Below are positions 1 to 7,550 of a stretch of DNA of 64,000 bases, piece after piece (within the stretch, counting starts at the first letter, position 1; every line of letters begins with the position of its first letter). Source of the DNA: Aequorivita aurantiaca (GTDB taxonomy: Bacteria > Bacteroidota > Bacteroidia > Flavobacteriales > Flavobacteriaceae); assembly GCF_030410135.1 (NCBI RefSeq), contig NZ_JAUGQQ010000001.1, positions 62,001 to 126,000 of the forward strand. Direction: 5' to 3'. The notes under the pieces were generated by a model. It made no database searches, was not told the origin of the DNA, and saw nothing but the letters and a program-made list of their open reading frames with translations. A program made the position numbers and the translations under genes.

Positions 1-59
1 GTTTTGCCATTGAAGTGTATGCCATTTTGTTGAAGCCAGAAAACAAAGAAGAAAATTAG
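1..59 (+). CDS. DUF3098 family membrane protein, C-terminal end only
   Basis: Only the last 18 codons are inside the window. The frame reads FAIEVYAILLKPENKEEN then TAG, which resembles the end of the second membrane helix and tail of the small DUF3098 proteins. The TAG shares its G with the GTG start of the next gene. Knowledge: in flavobacteria a DUF3098 gene commonly sits between ftsX and uppP, which fits this position. The function of the family is not established. Confidence 0.6.
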   Translation, partial: FAIEVYAILLKPENKEEN

Positions 60-853
60 TGGATTATATAGATGCCATAATCCTGGGAATTATTCAAGGT
101 TTTACTGAATTTTTACCCGTTTCCTCCAGCGGCCATCTTGAAATTGGAAAAGCAATTTTGGGAGACACCTCCGTGCCGCAGGAAAGTTTACTTTTTACGG
201 TAATCCTTCACTTTGCCACTGCGCTGAGCACTCTTGTGGTTTTTAGAAAAGACATTATCCAGATTTTTGGCGGCATTTTAAAATTTCAATGGAATGAGGA
301 AACGCAATTTGCCGTCAAAATTATTCTTTCCATGATTCCCGCGGTTTTTCTCGGATTGTTTTTTGAAGAAGAATTGGAATCATTTTTTGGCGGTAGTTTG
401 GCATTCGTGGGATCAATGCTTATTGTAACCGCCGTTTTATTATGGTTCGCAGACCGTGCAAAAAACACGGGAAAAGCAGTAACCTTAAAAGATTCCATAA
501 TTATAGGCGTTGCCCAGGCCATTGCCATGTTGCCCGGCATTTCGCGTAGTGGCGCAACAATTTCAACTTCGGTTTTATTGGGAAATGATAGAACTAAAGC
601 TGCCCGCTTTTCCTTTTTGATGGTTGTGCCTTTAATATTCGGAAAAATTGCAAAGGATCTTTTAAGTGGTGAAATTTCCACTCAAAATACGCAATTGGGC
701 GTTATGGGCGTAGGTTTTGTCGCTGCCTTTATTTGTGGCCTGATTGCTTGTACCTGGATGATTTCGCTCGTCAGAAAAAGTAAGCTTTGGTATTTTTCAG
801 TTTATTGCCTGCTCGTGGGTATTATCGCCATCATTTCTAGCTTCTACGTGTAA
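59..853 (+). CDS. uppP: Undecaprenyl-diphosphatase (UppP/BacA)
   Basis: Integral membrane phosphatase that dephosphorylates undecaprenyl diphosphate so the lipid carrier can be reused for peptidoglycan and glycan export. The 264 residues match the usual length. Both family signatures are visible: FTEFLPVSSSGHLEI near residues 16-30, containing the catalytic Glu and Ser-rich loop, and ISRSGATIS near residue 160, with several hydrophobic helices between. The start is GTG, overlapping the TAG of the upstream gene by one base. The TAA overlaps the ATG of truB (TAATG), so the three genes look translationally coupled. Confidence 0.95.
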   Translation: MDYIDAIILGIIQGFTEFLPVSSSGHLEIGKAILGDTSVPQESLLFTVILHFATALSTLVVFRKDIIQIFGGILKFQWNEETQFAVKIILSMIPAVFLGLFFEEELESFFGGSLAFVGSMLIVTAVLLWFADRAKNTGKAVTLKDSIIIGVAQAIAMLPGISRSGATISTSVLLGNDRTKAARFSFLMVVPLIFGKIAKDLLSGEISTQNTQLGVMGVGFVAAFICGLIACTWMISLVRKSKLWYFSVYCLLVGIIAIISSFYV

Positions 854-1542
854 TGACTGCTGAGGATTTCAAAGAAGGCCAAGTTATTTTGATTGACAAA
901 CCATTGGAATGGACTTCTTTTCAAGCGGTGAACAAAGTTAGATGGCTGATAAGAAAATCCTTCGGAATAAAAAAAATAAAAGTGGGCCATGCCGGCACGC
1001 TTGACCCTTTGGCAACGGGACTTTTGATTATCTGCACCGGAAAATTCACAAAAAAAATTGACACTTTCCAAGCGCAGGAAAAGGAATATACCGGAACCTT
1101 TACTTTTGGCGCAACCACTCCGAGCTACGATTTAGAAACCGAAATTGATCAAACTTTTGACATTTCAGAAATCACTTCCAATAGAATACACGAGGCAACA
1201 AAGCAGTTTGTTGGTGAAATAGATCAACAACCGCCCATTTTCTCGGCTTTAAAAAAGGATGGAAAACGATTGTACGAATTTGCACGTGGCGGGGAAGAAG
1301 TAGAAATTCCATTTCGAAAAATTACGATTTCAGAATTTGAGATAACCACAATAGAAATGCCCAATGTTAGTTTCAGGGTTGTTTGCAGCAAGGGCACGTA
1401 TATTCGCTCATTGGCGCATGATTTTGGAAAAGTATTGAATAATGGCGCCCATCTTACAGCCTTACGAAGAACCCGAATCGGAAACTATTCAATAGAAAAT
1501 GCAGTGAGTGTTGAAGCCTTTGAAACTTCGCTCCCGAGTTAA
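853..1542 (+). CDS. truB: tRNA pseudouridine(55) synthase TruB
   Basis: Makes pseudouridine 55 in the T-loop of tRNAs. The motif GHAGTLDPLATGLL contains the catalytic Asp (Asp51), preceded by the family N-terminal block IDKPLEWTSFQAVNKVR. A second conserved block (VVCSKGTYIRSLAHDFG) is near residue 177. At 229 residues it is a short TruB without a long C-terminal PUA extension. The ATG overlaps the stop codon of uppP, and the uppP-truB pairing is common in flavobacteria. Confidence 0.96.
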   Translation: MTAEDFKEGQVILIDKPLEWTSFQAVNKVRWLIRKSFGIKKIKVGHAGTLDPLATGLLIICTGKFTKKIDTFQAQEKEYTGTFTFGATTPSYDLETEIDQTFDISEITSNRIHEATKQFVGEIDQQPPIFSALKKDGKRLYEFARGGEEVEIPFRKITISEFEITTIEMPNVSFRVVCSKGTYIRSLAHDFGKVLNNGAHLTALRRTRIGNYSIENAVSVEAFETSLPS

Positions 1543-1613
1543 AATAACGCTAATACCAACTTAATTTTCAGCAGTTTTGTGGAATTTTGCGCAAAAATTC
1601 GGTACTTGCAACT

Positions 1614-2333
1614 ATGAATTTTAATTATTCATACAGAGCTTTTATTATTACCTCACTGCTAACGGGCATCTTGGTTTTATTTCTTTTTAGCGTAAAACTC
1701 TCAAGAGAAACAGTTGAAACCAATGAAGAAACTTATGACGTGGTGATGGCGCCGGAAGAGTTGCTCCCCGAAGATTTGGCCATTGTCGAATTAACGCCCG
1801 AAGTGGTAAAAGTGGAAACGAATCGCGCCTACAACGAAGCTGAAAAATTTATTTCCTCCGTAGAAAACGAGGATGAACTTACCGAAACCACCGAAGGCAA
1901 ACTTGAGGAAATGAGCGAGGCTATGGAAAATTCAAAGAACGATAATGGCAACGGCACCTCCATAACCACAAAGCCGGTTAAAGAGAAAAAGAAAAAATCT
2001 TCCAATAGTGAAACTGCCAAGGACGGCGCAGCGGTCGTGAAGAGCGGCAATAGAAATACTACAATTAGCTATCAGTTAGTAAACCGAAAAGATATTGATC
2101 TTCCGAACCCCGTTTACACCTGTTACGGTTCGGGGAAGGTTGTTATAAATGTGGAAGTGGACCATCTGGGGAAAGTGGTAAAAAATTCATATAATAAAAC
2201 TGCCTCTACCACCTCCAATGAGTGTTTGATTGATGCCGCTTTGGAATATTCTTCGCAATCGAGGTTCAATACTGACGCTTCAAAAAGCAGGCAGTTGGGC
2301 ACAATTACTTTTAATTTTCCTGGGCAGCAGTAA
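1614..2333 (+). CDS. TonB-like energy transducer family protein
   Basis: A 239-residue protein with an N-terminal membrane helix (ITSLLTGILVLFLFSV), a periplasmic stretch rich in Glu, Lys, Ser and Asn, and a C-terminal domain of about 80 residues. The segment NPVYTCYGSGKVVINVEVDHLGKVVK resembles the TonB C-terminal fold (GxVxVxxxIxxxGxV). The ATG at 1614 is preferred over the in-frame TTG at 1587, because it places the helix right after a short basic/polar start. No ExbB or ExbD genes are adjacent. It may be a diverged TonB or an envelope protein that only shares the fold. Confidence 0.6.
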   Translation: MNFNYSYRAFIITSLLTGILVLFLFSVKLSRETVETNEETYDVVMAPEELLPEDLAIVELTPEVVKVETNRAYNEAEKFISSVENEDELTETTEGKLEEMSEAMENSKNDNGNGTSITTKPVKEKKKKSSNSETAKDGAAVVKSGNRNTTISYQLVNRKDIDLPNPVYTCYGSGKVVINVEVDHLGKVVKNSYNKTASTTSNECLIDAALEYSSQSRFNTDASKSRQLGTITFNFPGQQ

Positions 2334-2337
2334 AATT

Positions 2338-2362
2338 AGTGTGCAGTGGTCAGTTGTTCAGT
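2338..2362. repeat. Heptamer-type repeat (AGTGTGC AGTGGTC AGTTGTT CAGT)
   Basis: The bases fall into successive 7-mers with an AGT core, directly after the stop of the TonB-like gene. Related 7-base-period tracts occur elsewhere in this window near 6512-6550, 13037-13101, 53962-53994 and 56699-56760. Seen directly; function unknown. Confidence 0.5.
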
Positions 2363-2429
2363 AAAAAAACAATATTTTTCTGAGAAATACTTTGGAATAA
2401 ATAATAAAAAATAACAACAAAAAATAAAA

Positions 2430-2999
2430 ATGGTTTCAGAGAAAAAACGCTGTGGGTGGTGCGGAACTGATCCGCTTTATGTGAAATATCACGATGAGGA
2501 ATGGGGCGTACCGGTGAAGGACGATAAAAAGATGTTTGAATTTCTTCTTTTGGAAACCTTCCAGGCGGGGTTGAGTTGGATAACCATTTTGCGAAAACGC
2601 GAAAATTTTAAACTCGCTTTTGATAATTTCGACTATAAAAAAATTGCGAAATACGACCAAGCCAAAATTGATTCCCTACTCCAGAATGAAGGTATAATTC
2701 GCAATAAATTAAAGGTACATTCCGCGGTTAATAATGCAATACATTTTATGGAAATCCAGAAGGAATTTGGCAGTTTTACCAACTATATCTGGAATTTTGT
2801 AAACCATAAACCCATCATAAATACTTGGAGTAGCCATAAAGACGCTCCGGCCACCAGCAAAGAAAGTGATGCCCTGAGTAAAGACTTGAAAAAGCGAGGC
2901 TTCAAATTTGTGGGCAGTACGGTGGTTTATGCACATATGCAAGCCACCGGAATGGTGAACGATCATATAGAGAGTTGCTTTCGTTTTCGGCAGGTGTGA
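2430..2999 (+). CDS. tag: DNA-3-methyladenine glycosylase I (Tag)
   Basis: Base-excision-repair enzyme that removes 3-methyladenine from alkylated DNA. It is 189 residues long, the usual size. Known E. coli Tag zinc ligands (Cys4, His17, His175, Cys179) have equivalents with the same spacing here: Cys8, His21, His179 and Cys183. The catalytic-site Glu corresponds to Glu42 in LLLETFQAGLSW. The ATG start leads straight into the CGWC motif. It stands alone on the plus strand and faces a minus-strand gene. Confidence 0.95.
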   Translation: MVSEKKRCGWCGTDPLYVKYHDEEWGVPVKDDKKMFEFLLLETFQAGLSWITILRKRENFKLAFDNFDYKKIAKYDQAKIDSLLQNEGIIRNKLKVHSAVNNAIHFMEIQKEFGSFTNYIWNFVNHKPIINTWSSHKDAPATSKESDALSKDLKKRGFKFVGSTVVYAHMQATGMVNDHIESCFRFRQV

Positions 3000-3003
3000 A
3001 CCC

Positions 3004-3345
3004 TTAAAAAAGCTTGCCGATCGATTTATCCGAATTGGCCACCGCCACCGCCTTTAAGGTTTGATTATATTGATGGGCTATTTCAGGATCCGTATTATTT
3101 TCTACGGAAAATAATCTCTGAAACCACGCTAAGGCCTTGCCATAGTCGCTTTTAAAATAATAAGCGGTTGCCAATTTTTTATAAATGAATGGAGTGCCGT
3201 ATCCTTCCTTTACCACTTGCTCATAAACACGAACTACATCAATATCTTTATTGACGTCAGTTTTGCGAACAATAGTTTGGGAAAAAGAGGAGGAAATTAC
3301 ACTGAAAAATAATAGCAAGGTAAGCAGGTTAAACTTTTTATTCAT
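3004..3345 (-). CDS. Small secreted protein with one TPR-like segment
   Basis: A 113-residue protein with a clear signal peptide (FNLLTLLLFFSVISSSFSQ). The mature part contains LATAYYFKSDYGKALAWFQRLF, which looks like a single tetratricopeptide helix pair. It resembles the N-terminal repeat region of larger flavobacterial OmpA-type proteins, but no OmpA domain follows. It may be a short member of such a family or a remnant. It is convergent with tag with only a 4-base gap. Function unknown. Confidence 0.6.
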   Translation of the reverse strand: MNKKFNLLTLLLFFSVISSSFSQTIVRKTDVNKDIDVVRVYEQVVKEGYGTPFIYKKLATAYYFKSDYGKALAWFQRLFSVENNTDPEIAHQYNQTLKAVAVANSDKSIGKLF

Positions 3346-3492
3346 GGGGAAAACAGAATTTTACGAATAGCATTTTACAATGAATGAGGCTATGCTATAG
3401 GTTCGTTTTGAACGCAAAACTTTAAAATTGACAATATATTGCCGCTACCTACATTTTTTAACAATTAGACCTCAATATGTTTTTTGTTTCCA

Positions 3493-5238
3493 TTATAACT
3501 TTATAACCTTTCTATGAATTTTCCCGAATTCACCTTCAAAGGAAACTAACAGGGTGCCTTGCCAGTTTTGGTTAAGATCCAACGTTATTTTTCCATCGCC
3601 GCTCTCAACAATCGCTTCATATAATTTTTGGCCAAGGAGGTTATGAATTTTTACTGAAACTTCACCTTGAATGGCATTCATTTTAAATGATACTTTTCCG
3701 CTAGTAGGATTGGGAAAGGCCGCTGAAATATGTTTCTGCGCCCATTCCTCCACAGAAAGCGTTTCCACTTGAATGGTCCAATATCCTTCCGGTGCTACAA
3801 TTGGTCGGTTTATTTCTTTGCCCGAAAAGGATTTCGCCCAAAGGTAATATTCTATATTGTTAGTATTTGGGATAGTCAAATCTGCGGTCCAATAATCAGA
3901 ATTAGTTGGCTCCATTACAATTTCATTGTACGTAGTTTCACCTTCTTCCCTCCAAAAAACTTTGGCCTGCTCTATTAACGAAATATGTTTTATTAATGCC
4001 TCGATGGTTACTGTACTGCCGGCATTTGCCTCATCAATAGGCTGATGTACGATCCAAAGTGGTTCCGAAACCCCTATTGTGTGCGTAATACAATGAATGG
4101 CACCCGATGAACTTATTAAATTTTCACCCGGATTATCCACGTCTATCCCAACAACATTATATCCTGGCAGGAGTTCCTGATATTTAGCAAGTGCCGGGCC
4201 ATCAACAGCTGGCCGATAGATAGGAACCATTATAGTTTTGTTTACAAAAATTGCATTGCTATAGGTATTATACGGGCCGCCCGTGTCGGGATAATTTCCG
4301 CCCACACTTGGTGGGGCATCAATCCATTCAATATTATAAGGAGTTCCAAAAGGTGATTCAAAATTGTCCAAAACATATTGGATGTTTGCCTCAATCTGAG
4401 GGCCATCGGCTACTCCCGTGGGATATTTGCTCACTAAAATAGTTTCTTCGTCCAACAATTTCATATGCATATCTATGTGATGGATTAGGTCATAAGGAAG
4501 TGTTTCCATCTTTATATAGCGGTTAATCCCCATATATTCCTGCATTATTCCATCTATTTGTGCTTCCGTTTTTACACTTACGCCATACGGGTTTCCGGCA
4601 GCGTTTTCGTCCAAGACTAATTTTGATGCAAAGGCATTTCCCAAACCATCACTCATATAATTTCCACCGGTGTTCACCAAATCATTCGTACCGGAATTGG
4701 TCACGTAAATTGGTATTCCAGCCTGCGTAGCGTGCGCAGTGGGCATTACATCATCACTTGGCCTGGGGCGATTGTAAATCCAATCCGAAAGCGCTAGCTC
4801 TCCCACATCGTCAGAGTATATGGTATTTCCCGCATAATCCCTAATCCAAATACTGTTCCACGGCGCGTTCATGAAAATAACATTGGTAAGGTCCACCCCA
4901 TTTGTAGTAAGGTAGTTAGAAACCGAGGCTTGATTTTGTGTGGTAATAATTACCTTACATTCCTGCACGCCCGCCTGTACAATTTGCCGGAGAATGATGG
5001 GATAGGCAGGGTTCCATGTAACCAAAAGATATTCCACTTCTTCCCATTCAGCGGCAGCACGAACGGGGCCCGAGGGCGGTGGGCTGTATCGTGTACTGGT
5101 AAACTGAAAATCCGAAATGAGTCCTTTCTCAGTTTCCGTTAAATAATGCGGAAGATTAGGTTTTTCCTGTGAAATGGCAACTGTCGTCTGCAAAGCCACC
5201 AATAATACCAAAAGGTATTTTGTGTAGTTATTTTTCAT
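3493..5238 (-). CDS. Secreted peptidylarginine-deiminase-like / agmatine deiminase family protein with T9SS sorting domain
   Basis: 581 residues. Layout: signal peptide (1-23), guanidino-modifying catalytic domain (about 50-395), Ig-like domain (about 400-492), and T9SS C-terminal domain (about 505-581, opening with AAFPNPTSGK and ending KVIKL). Deiminase catalytic residues are visible: Asp134 in WIRDYAGN, His254 and Asp256 in HHIDMH, and Cys383 in GAIHCITH. Known: Porphyromonas gingivalis PPAD has the same order (CD, Ig-like, CTD), catalytic Asp130/His236/Asp238/Cys351, and Arg152/Arg154 contacting a C-terminal arginine. Arg157 and Arg159 sit at nearly the same distance from the Asp here. 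Inference: an exported enzyme converting arginine (peptidyl C-terminal, or free agmatine) to citrulline and ammonia. A near-consensus -7 element, TATCTTCG, lies at 5261-5268. Confidence 0.85.
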   Translation of the reverse strand: MKNNYTKYLLVLLVALQTTVAISQEKPNLPHYLTETEKGLISDFQFTSTRYSPPPSGPVRAAAEWEEVEYLLVTWNPAYPIILRQIVQAGVQECKVIITTQNQASVSNYLTTNGVDLTNVIFMNAPWNSIWIRDYAGNTIYSDDVGELALSDWIYNRPRPSDDVMPTAHATQAGIPIYVTNSGTNDLVNTGGNYMSDGLGNAFASKLVLDENAAGNPYGVSVKTEAQIDGIMQEYMGINRYIKMETLPYDLIHHIDMHMKLLDEETILVSKYPTGVADGPQIEANIQYVLDNFESPFGTPYNIEWIDAPPSVGGNYPDTGGPYNTYSNAIFVNKTIMVPIYRPAVDGPALAKYQELLPGYNVVGIDVDNPGENLISSSGAIHCITHTIGVSEPLWIVHQPIDEANAGSTVTIEALIKHISLIEQAKVFWREEGETTYNEIVMEPTNSDYWTADLTIPNTNNIEYYLWAKSFSGKEINRPIVAPEGYWTIQVETLSVEEWAQKHISAAFPNPTSGKVSFKMNAIQGEVSVKIHNLLGQKLYEAIVESGDGKITLDLNQNWQGTLLVSFEGEFGKIHRKVIKL

Positions 5239-5348
5239 CTAATTAGGGAATTGTATAATACGAAGATATGTTTTTATATTTTTTCGCTGCTAATTATTAG
5301 TTAGATTAATTTCAGAAGAAATTTTTAAACCGGAAACCCAAAAGAAAT

Positions 5349-5990
5349 TTACGCTTTAAGCATTCGTAAAAACGCCGTTCTCCTTACCTCTTCAGCGCCC
5401 AAGCTTTCCAAATGGTCGTTATAGATTTGACAATCAATAAATTTATAATTGTGTGCTTTTGCATATTCCGATAGATGGTAAAAAGCCACTTTTGAGGCGT
5501 CGCTCACAAGGCTGAACATACTCTCGCCGCAAAACACTTTTTTATTTGGAAGATTGACGCCGTAAAGTCCGCCAACCAATTCATCGTTTTCCCAAACCTC
5601 AACGGAAACAGCGTGTCCGTCTTTGTGTAAATTTAAATAGGCATTTTGCATTTCTGCTGTAATCCATGTTCCGGCCTGCCCTTTTCTCGGGACCGTTGCG
5701 CAATTTTGAATGACTTCGGAAAAATTAAGGTTGAAGGTAATTTTGAATTTTCCATTATTTAGAATTTTCCGAAGACTTTTTGAAACCTTAAATTTTTCTG
5801 GAAACAAAACCATTCGCGGGTCGGGGCTCCACCAAAGCAGGGGCTGATCAGCCTCAAACCACGGGAAGATTCCGGAATTATACGCGAGCAACAAGCGCTC
5901 CACGGAAAGATTGCCGCCAATGGCGAGCAAACCATCCGAAGTGGTTTCTTCCGGTTTCGGAAACCAAATTTTTTCGGTTAGAAAATGCAT
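5349..5990 (-). CDS. aat: Leucyl/phenylalanyl-tRNA-protein transferase
   Basis: Transfers Leu or Phe from aminoacyl-tRNA to proteins with N-terminal Lys or Arg, marking them for ClpS/ClpAP degradation (N-degron pathway). 213 residues, normal length. Family blocks are clear: GIFPWF, WWSPDPR, and CGESMFS followed by SDASKVAF. The ATG start gives MHFLTEKIWFPKPEE. It is flanked by other minus-strand genes, but a terminator at 6024-6057 separates it from the upstream DUF3127 gene, so it probably has its own promoter. Confidence 0.96.
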   Translation of the reverse strand: MHFLTEKIWFPKPEETTSDGLLAIGGNLSVERLLLAYNSGIFPWFEADQPLLWWSPDPRMVLFPEKFKVSKSLRKILNNGKFKITFNLNFSEVIQNCATVPRKGQAGTWITAEMQNAYLNLHKDGHAVSVEVWENDELVGGLYGVNLPNKKVFCGESMFSLVSDASKVAFYHLSEYAKAHNYKFIDCQIYNDHLESLGAEEVRRTAFLRMLKA

Positions 5991-6017
5991 TGGTCAAAAT
6001 TCATCAAATTTTTCGCA

Positions 6018-6057
6018 TAAAAAAAGACCCCGGAGCCTGATTCGATTCCGGGGTCTT
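6018..6057 (-). terminator. Rho-independent terminator of the DUF3127 gene
   Basis: Perfect 11-bp inverted repeat (AAGACCCCGGA at 6024-6034 with TCCGGGGTCTT at 6047-6057) with a 12-nt loop. On the minus strand the stem is followed by a run of seven or more T residues. It lies about 35 bases past the stop codon at 6093. Confidence 0.9.
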
Positions 6058-6092
6058 AAAAGGTCTAATCTTAAGTTTGGCCTAGATGTTAT

Positions 6093-6470
6093 TTAAAAGG
6101 GAAGATCGTCATGTTCCTCTTCGTTAAAATCATTTGCCGGCTCGAATGCCTCAACTGGCGGCATTGGTGGCATTGTACCATTGCCCCCTGCCTGCGATAG
6201 ATTTTCCACGCGCCAACCTTGAATGCTGTTGAAATATTTGGTTTCGCCCTGAGGGTTCACCCATTCCCGACCGCGAACGTTGATGCTTACTTTCACGTCC
6301 TGCCCTACTTTAAAATTGTTCAGCAAATCGGTTTTGTCCTGTACAAATTCAATCAAAATATGTTGTGGATACTGCTCTTCAGTGGTAATTACCAATTCGC
6401 GCTTCCTAAACCCATTGTTTCCGTAGGTTTTGGTTTCATCTATCATTTTAATTTTTCCTTGTAATTCCAT
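6093..6470 (-). CDS. DUF3127 protein with SSB-like acidic C-terminal tail
   Basis: 125 residues. The first 90 residues form a beta-rich domain (ELQGKIKMIDETKTYGNNGF..., KVSINVRGREWVNPQGE) typical of DUF3127, an OB-fold-like family restricted largely to Bacteroidota. A flexible Gly/Met/Pro linker follows, and the protein ends NEEEHDDLPF. The true ssb at 62925-63365 ends EEDDLPF. Known: the terminal acidic-Leu-Pro-Phe tip of SSB recruits repair and replication proteins. Inference: this protein may bind the same partners or single-stranded DNA. It is monocistronic, with a terminator right behind it. Confidence 0.85.
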   Translation of the reverse strand: MELQGKIKMIDETKTYGNNGFRKRELVITTEEQYPQHILIEFVQDKTDLLNNFKVGQDVKVSINVRGREWVNPQGETKYFNSIQGWRVENLSQAGGNGTMPPMPPVEAFEPANDFNEEEHDDLPF

Positions 6471-6511
6471 CGTTTTATTATTTATTATCCATTGCTATTA
6501 TTTATTTCGAG

Positions 6512-6550
6512 ACTATTGATGCCAATGATACTGTTACTGGCCACTGAACA
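6512..6550. repeat. Heptamer-type repeat (ACTGnnn units)
   Basis: The stretch CTGTTACTGGCCACTGAACA and its left flank show ACTG/AATG cores at 7-base spacing; its reverse complement has the CAGT spacing seen at 2338-2362. It lies between the flavin reductase stop and the DUF3127 gene. No function is evident. Confidence 0.4.
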
Positions 6551-6554
6551 CGGA

Positions 6555-7430
6555 TTACCGCTTATAAAGCAGCACCTTCCATGCTTCCTCAATTTTTCCA
6601 TCGCAAAGAAACTCTTGTGCCTTTCTGTGGATTGCTTCTGAATTATTTGAGGAAATTATCTTTTTTAGTTCTTTCGAAGCATCGATAAAGATATTGATTT
6701 CTTCCGAATTTGGAAAATTTTCTACGTTACCCAACATTCCCAAATCATTCCCCGTCAATACTTTGCTCTGCCGGATTTCCTGAGGCAGTGAATCTATGCC
6801 CATACCCAATGTTGTTAATGGTTTTGGCACCTCAAAAAGTCCTGCTTTTGCGCGGCAGTACCAATTGCCTCCAAGCCTTGCCACGGTGTCAATTTTATGT
6901 GGATCGATGCTTCCATCTTCACTTAAAATTTCTTCTTTGATGTGAATTTTAACAACCTCGCAGATTACCAAATTTCCTGCGCCGCCTTCTTTTCCGAGGG
7001 ATATAACTTCGTTCACTTTACATTCCAATTGCACTGGAGCTTGGGCCACGCGTGGAGGTTTAACTATTTCCGAAGCCAATTCACTAAAACCCGCTTTTTT
7101 AAATTCATTTACGTCTTTTGCGTATTCGGTTGAGGCAAGCGAAACCTGCTGTACCATTTCATAACTCACAATGTTTATAACCACTTCGGGCACTTCCAAA
7201 ACATTTTCATAGGTATGTTTGGTAGTATTGTCGCGCCCGCGCCGAGCCGGGGAAAAAACCAGAATGGGTGGCCGTGCGCTAAATACATTGAAAAAACTAA
7301 ACGGCGAAAGGTTTACATTTCCTGCCGCGTCCGTCGTACTTGCGAAACAGATTGGCCTTGGTGCAACTGCTCCCAAAAGATAGCCGTGCAGTTTCCCGGT
7401 AGAAAGTTCGTGTGGTTCAAAAGAAATCAT
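6555..7430 (-). CDS. Flavin reductase family protein (FMN-binding split barrel)
   Basis: 291 residues from the ATG at 7430. The ORF extends 37 codons further upstream, but that part is unlike the family, while MISFEPHELSTGKLHGYLLGAVAPRPICF is a typical opening. The segment VNLSPFSFFNVFSARPPILVF is the conserved flavin-reductase/flavoredoxin block that binds FMN. Likely reduces flavin with NAD(P)H; the physiological partner is not apparent. A perfect -7 promoter element, TACATTTG (7437-7444), ends only six bases before the ATG, so the mRNA may be nearly leaderless. It is divergent from the histidine kinase at 7551. Confidence 0.85.
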   Translation of the reverse strand: MISFEPHELSTGKLHGYLLGAVAPRPICFASTTDAAGNVNLSPFSFFNVFSARPPILVFSPARRGRDNTTKHTYENVLEVPEVVINIVSYEMVQQVSLASTEYAKDVNEFKKAGFSELASEIVKPPRVAQAPVQLECKVNEVISLGKEGGAGNLVICEVVKIHIKEEILSEDGSIDPHKIDTVARLGGNWYCRAKAGLFEVPKPLTTLGMGIDSLPQEIRQSKVLTGNDLGMLGNVENFPNSEEINIFIDASKELKKIISSNNSEAIHRKAQEFLCDGKIEEAWKVLLYKR

Positions 7431-7436
7431 TGCCTG

Positions 7437-7444
7437 CAAATGTA
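7437..7444 (-). promoter_or_regulatory. Bacteroidota -7 promoter element TACATTTG
   Basis: Matches the consensus TAnnTTTG exactly on the minus strand. The start codon of the flavin reductase follows after six bases, so the inferred transcription start falls at or next to the ATG. No clear -33 TTG was seen; a T-rich tract occupies that place. Confidence 0.5.
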
Positions 7445-7550
7445 CCCAAAGATTATAGCTTGTAAAAACATGGCTGTACAATAATATCAACATATTTGCT
7501 TTATATTTAAACCTGCTTCTTTGAAAGCAATACTGCAACAATGTTTTAAT

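Noticed and set aside
7431-7541. Longer start for the flavin reductase
   Set aside because: The extra 37 residues do not resemble the family and would cover the promoter element TACATTTG.
7521-7550. TTG start giving ten extra residues to the histidine kinase
   Set aside because: The ATG at 7551 puts a short charged start directly before the first membrane helix; the extra residues are unlike any signal segment.
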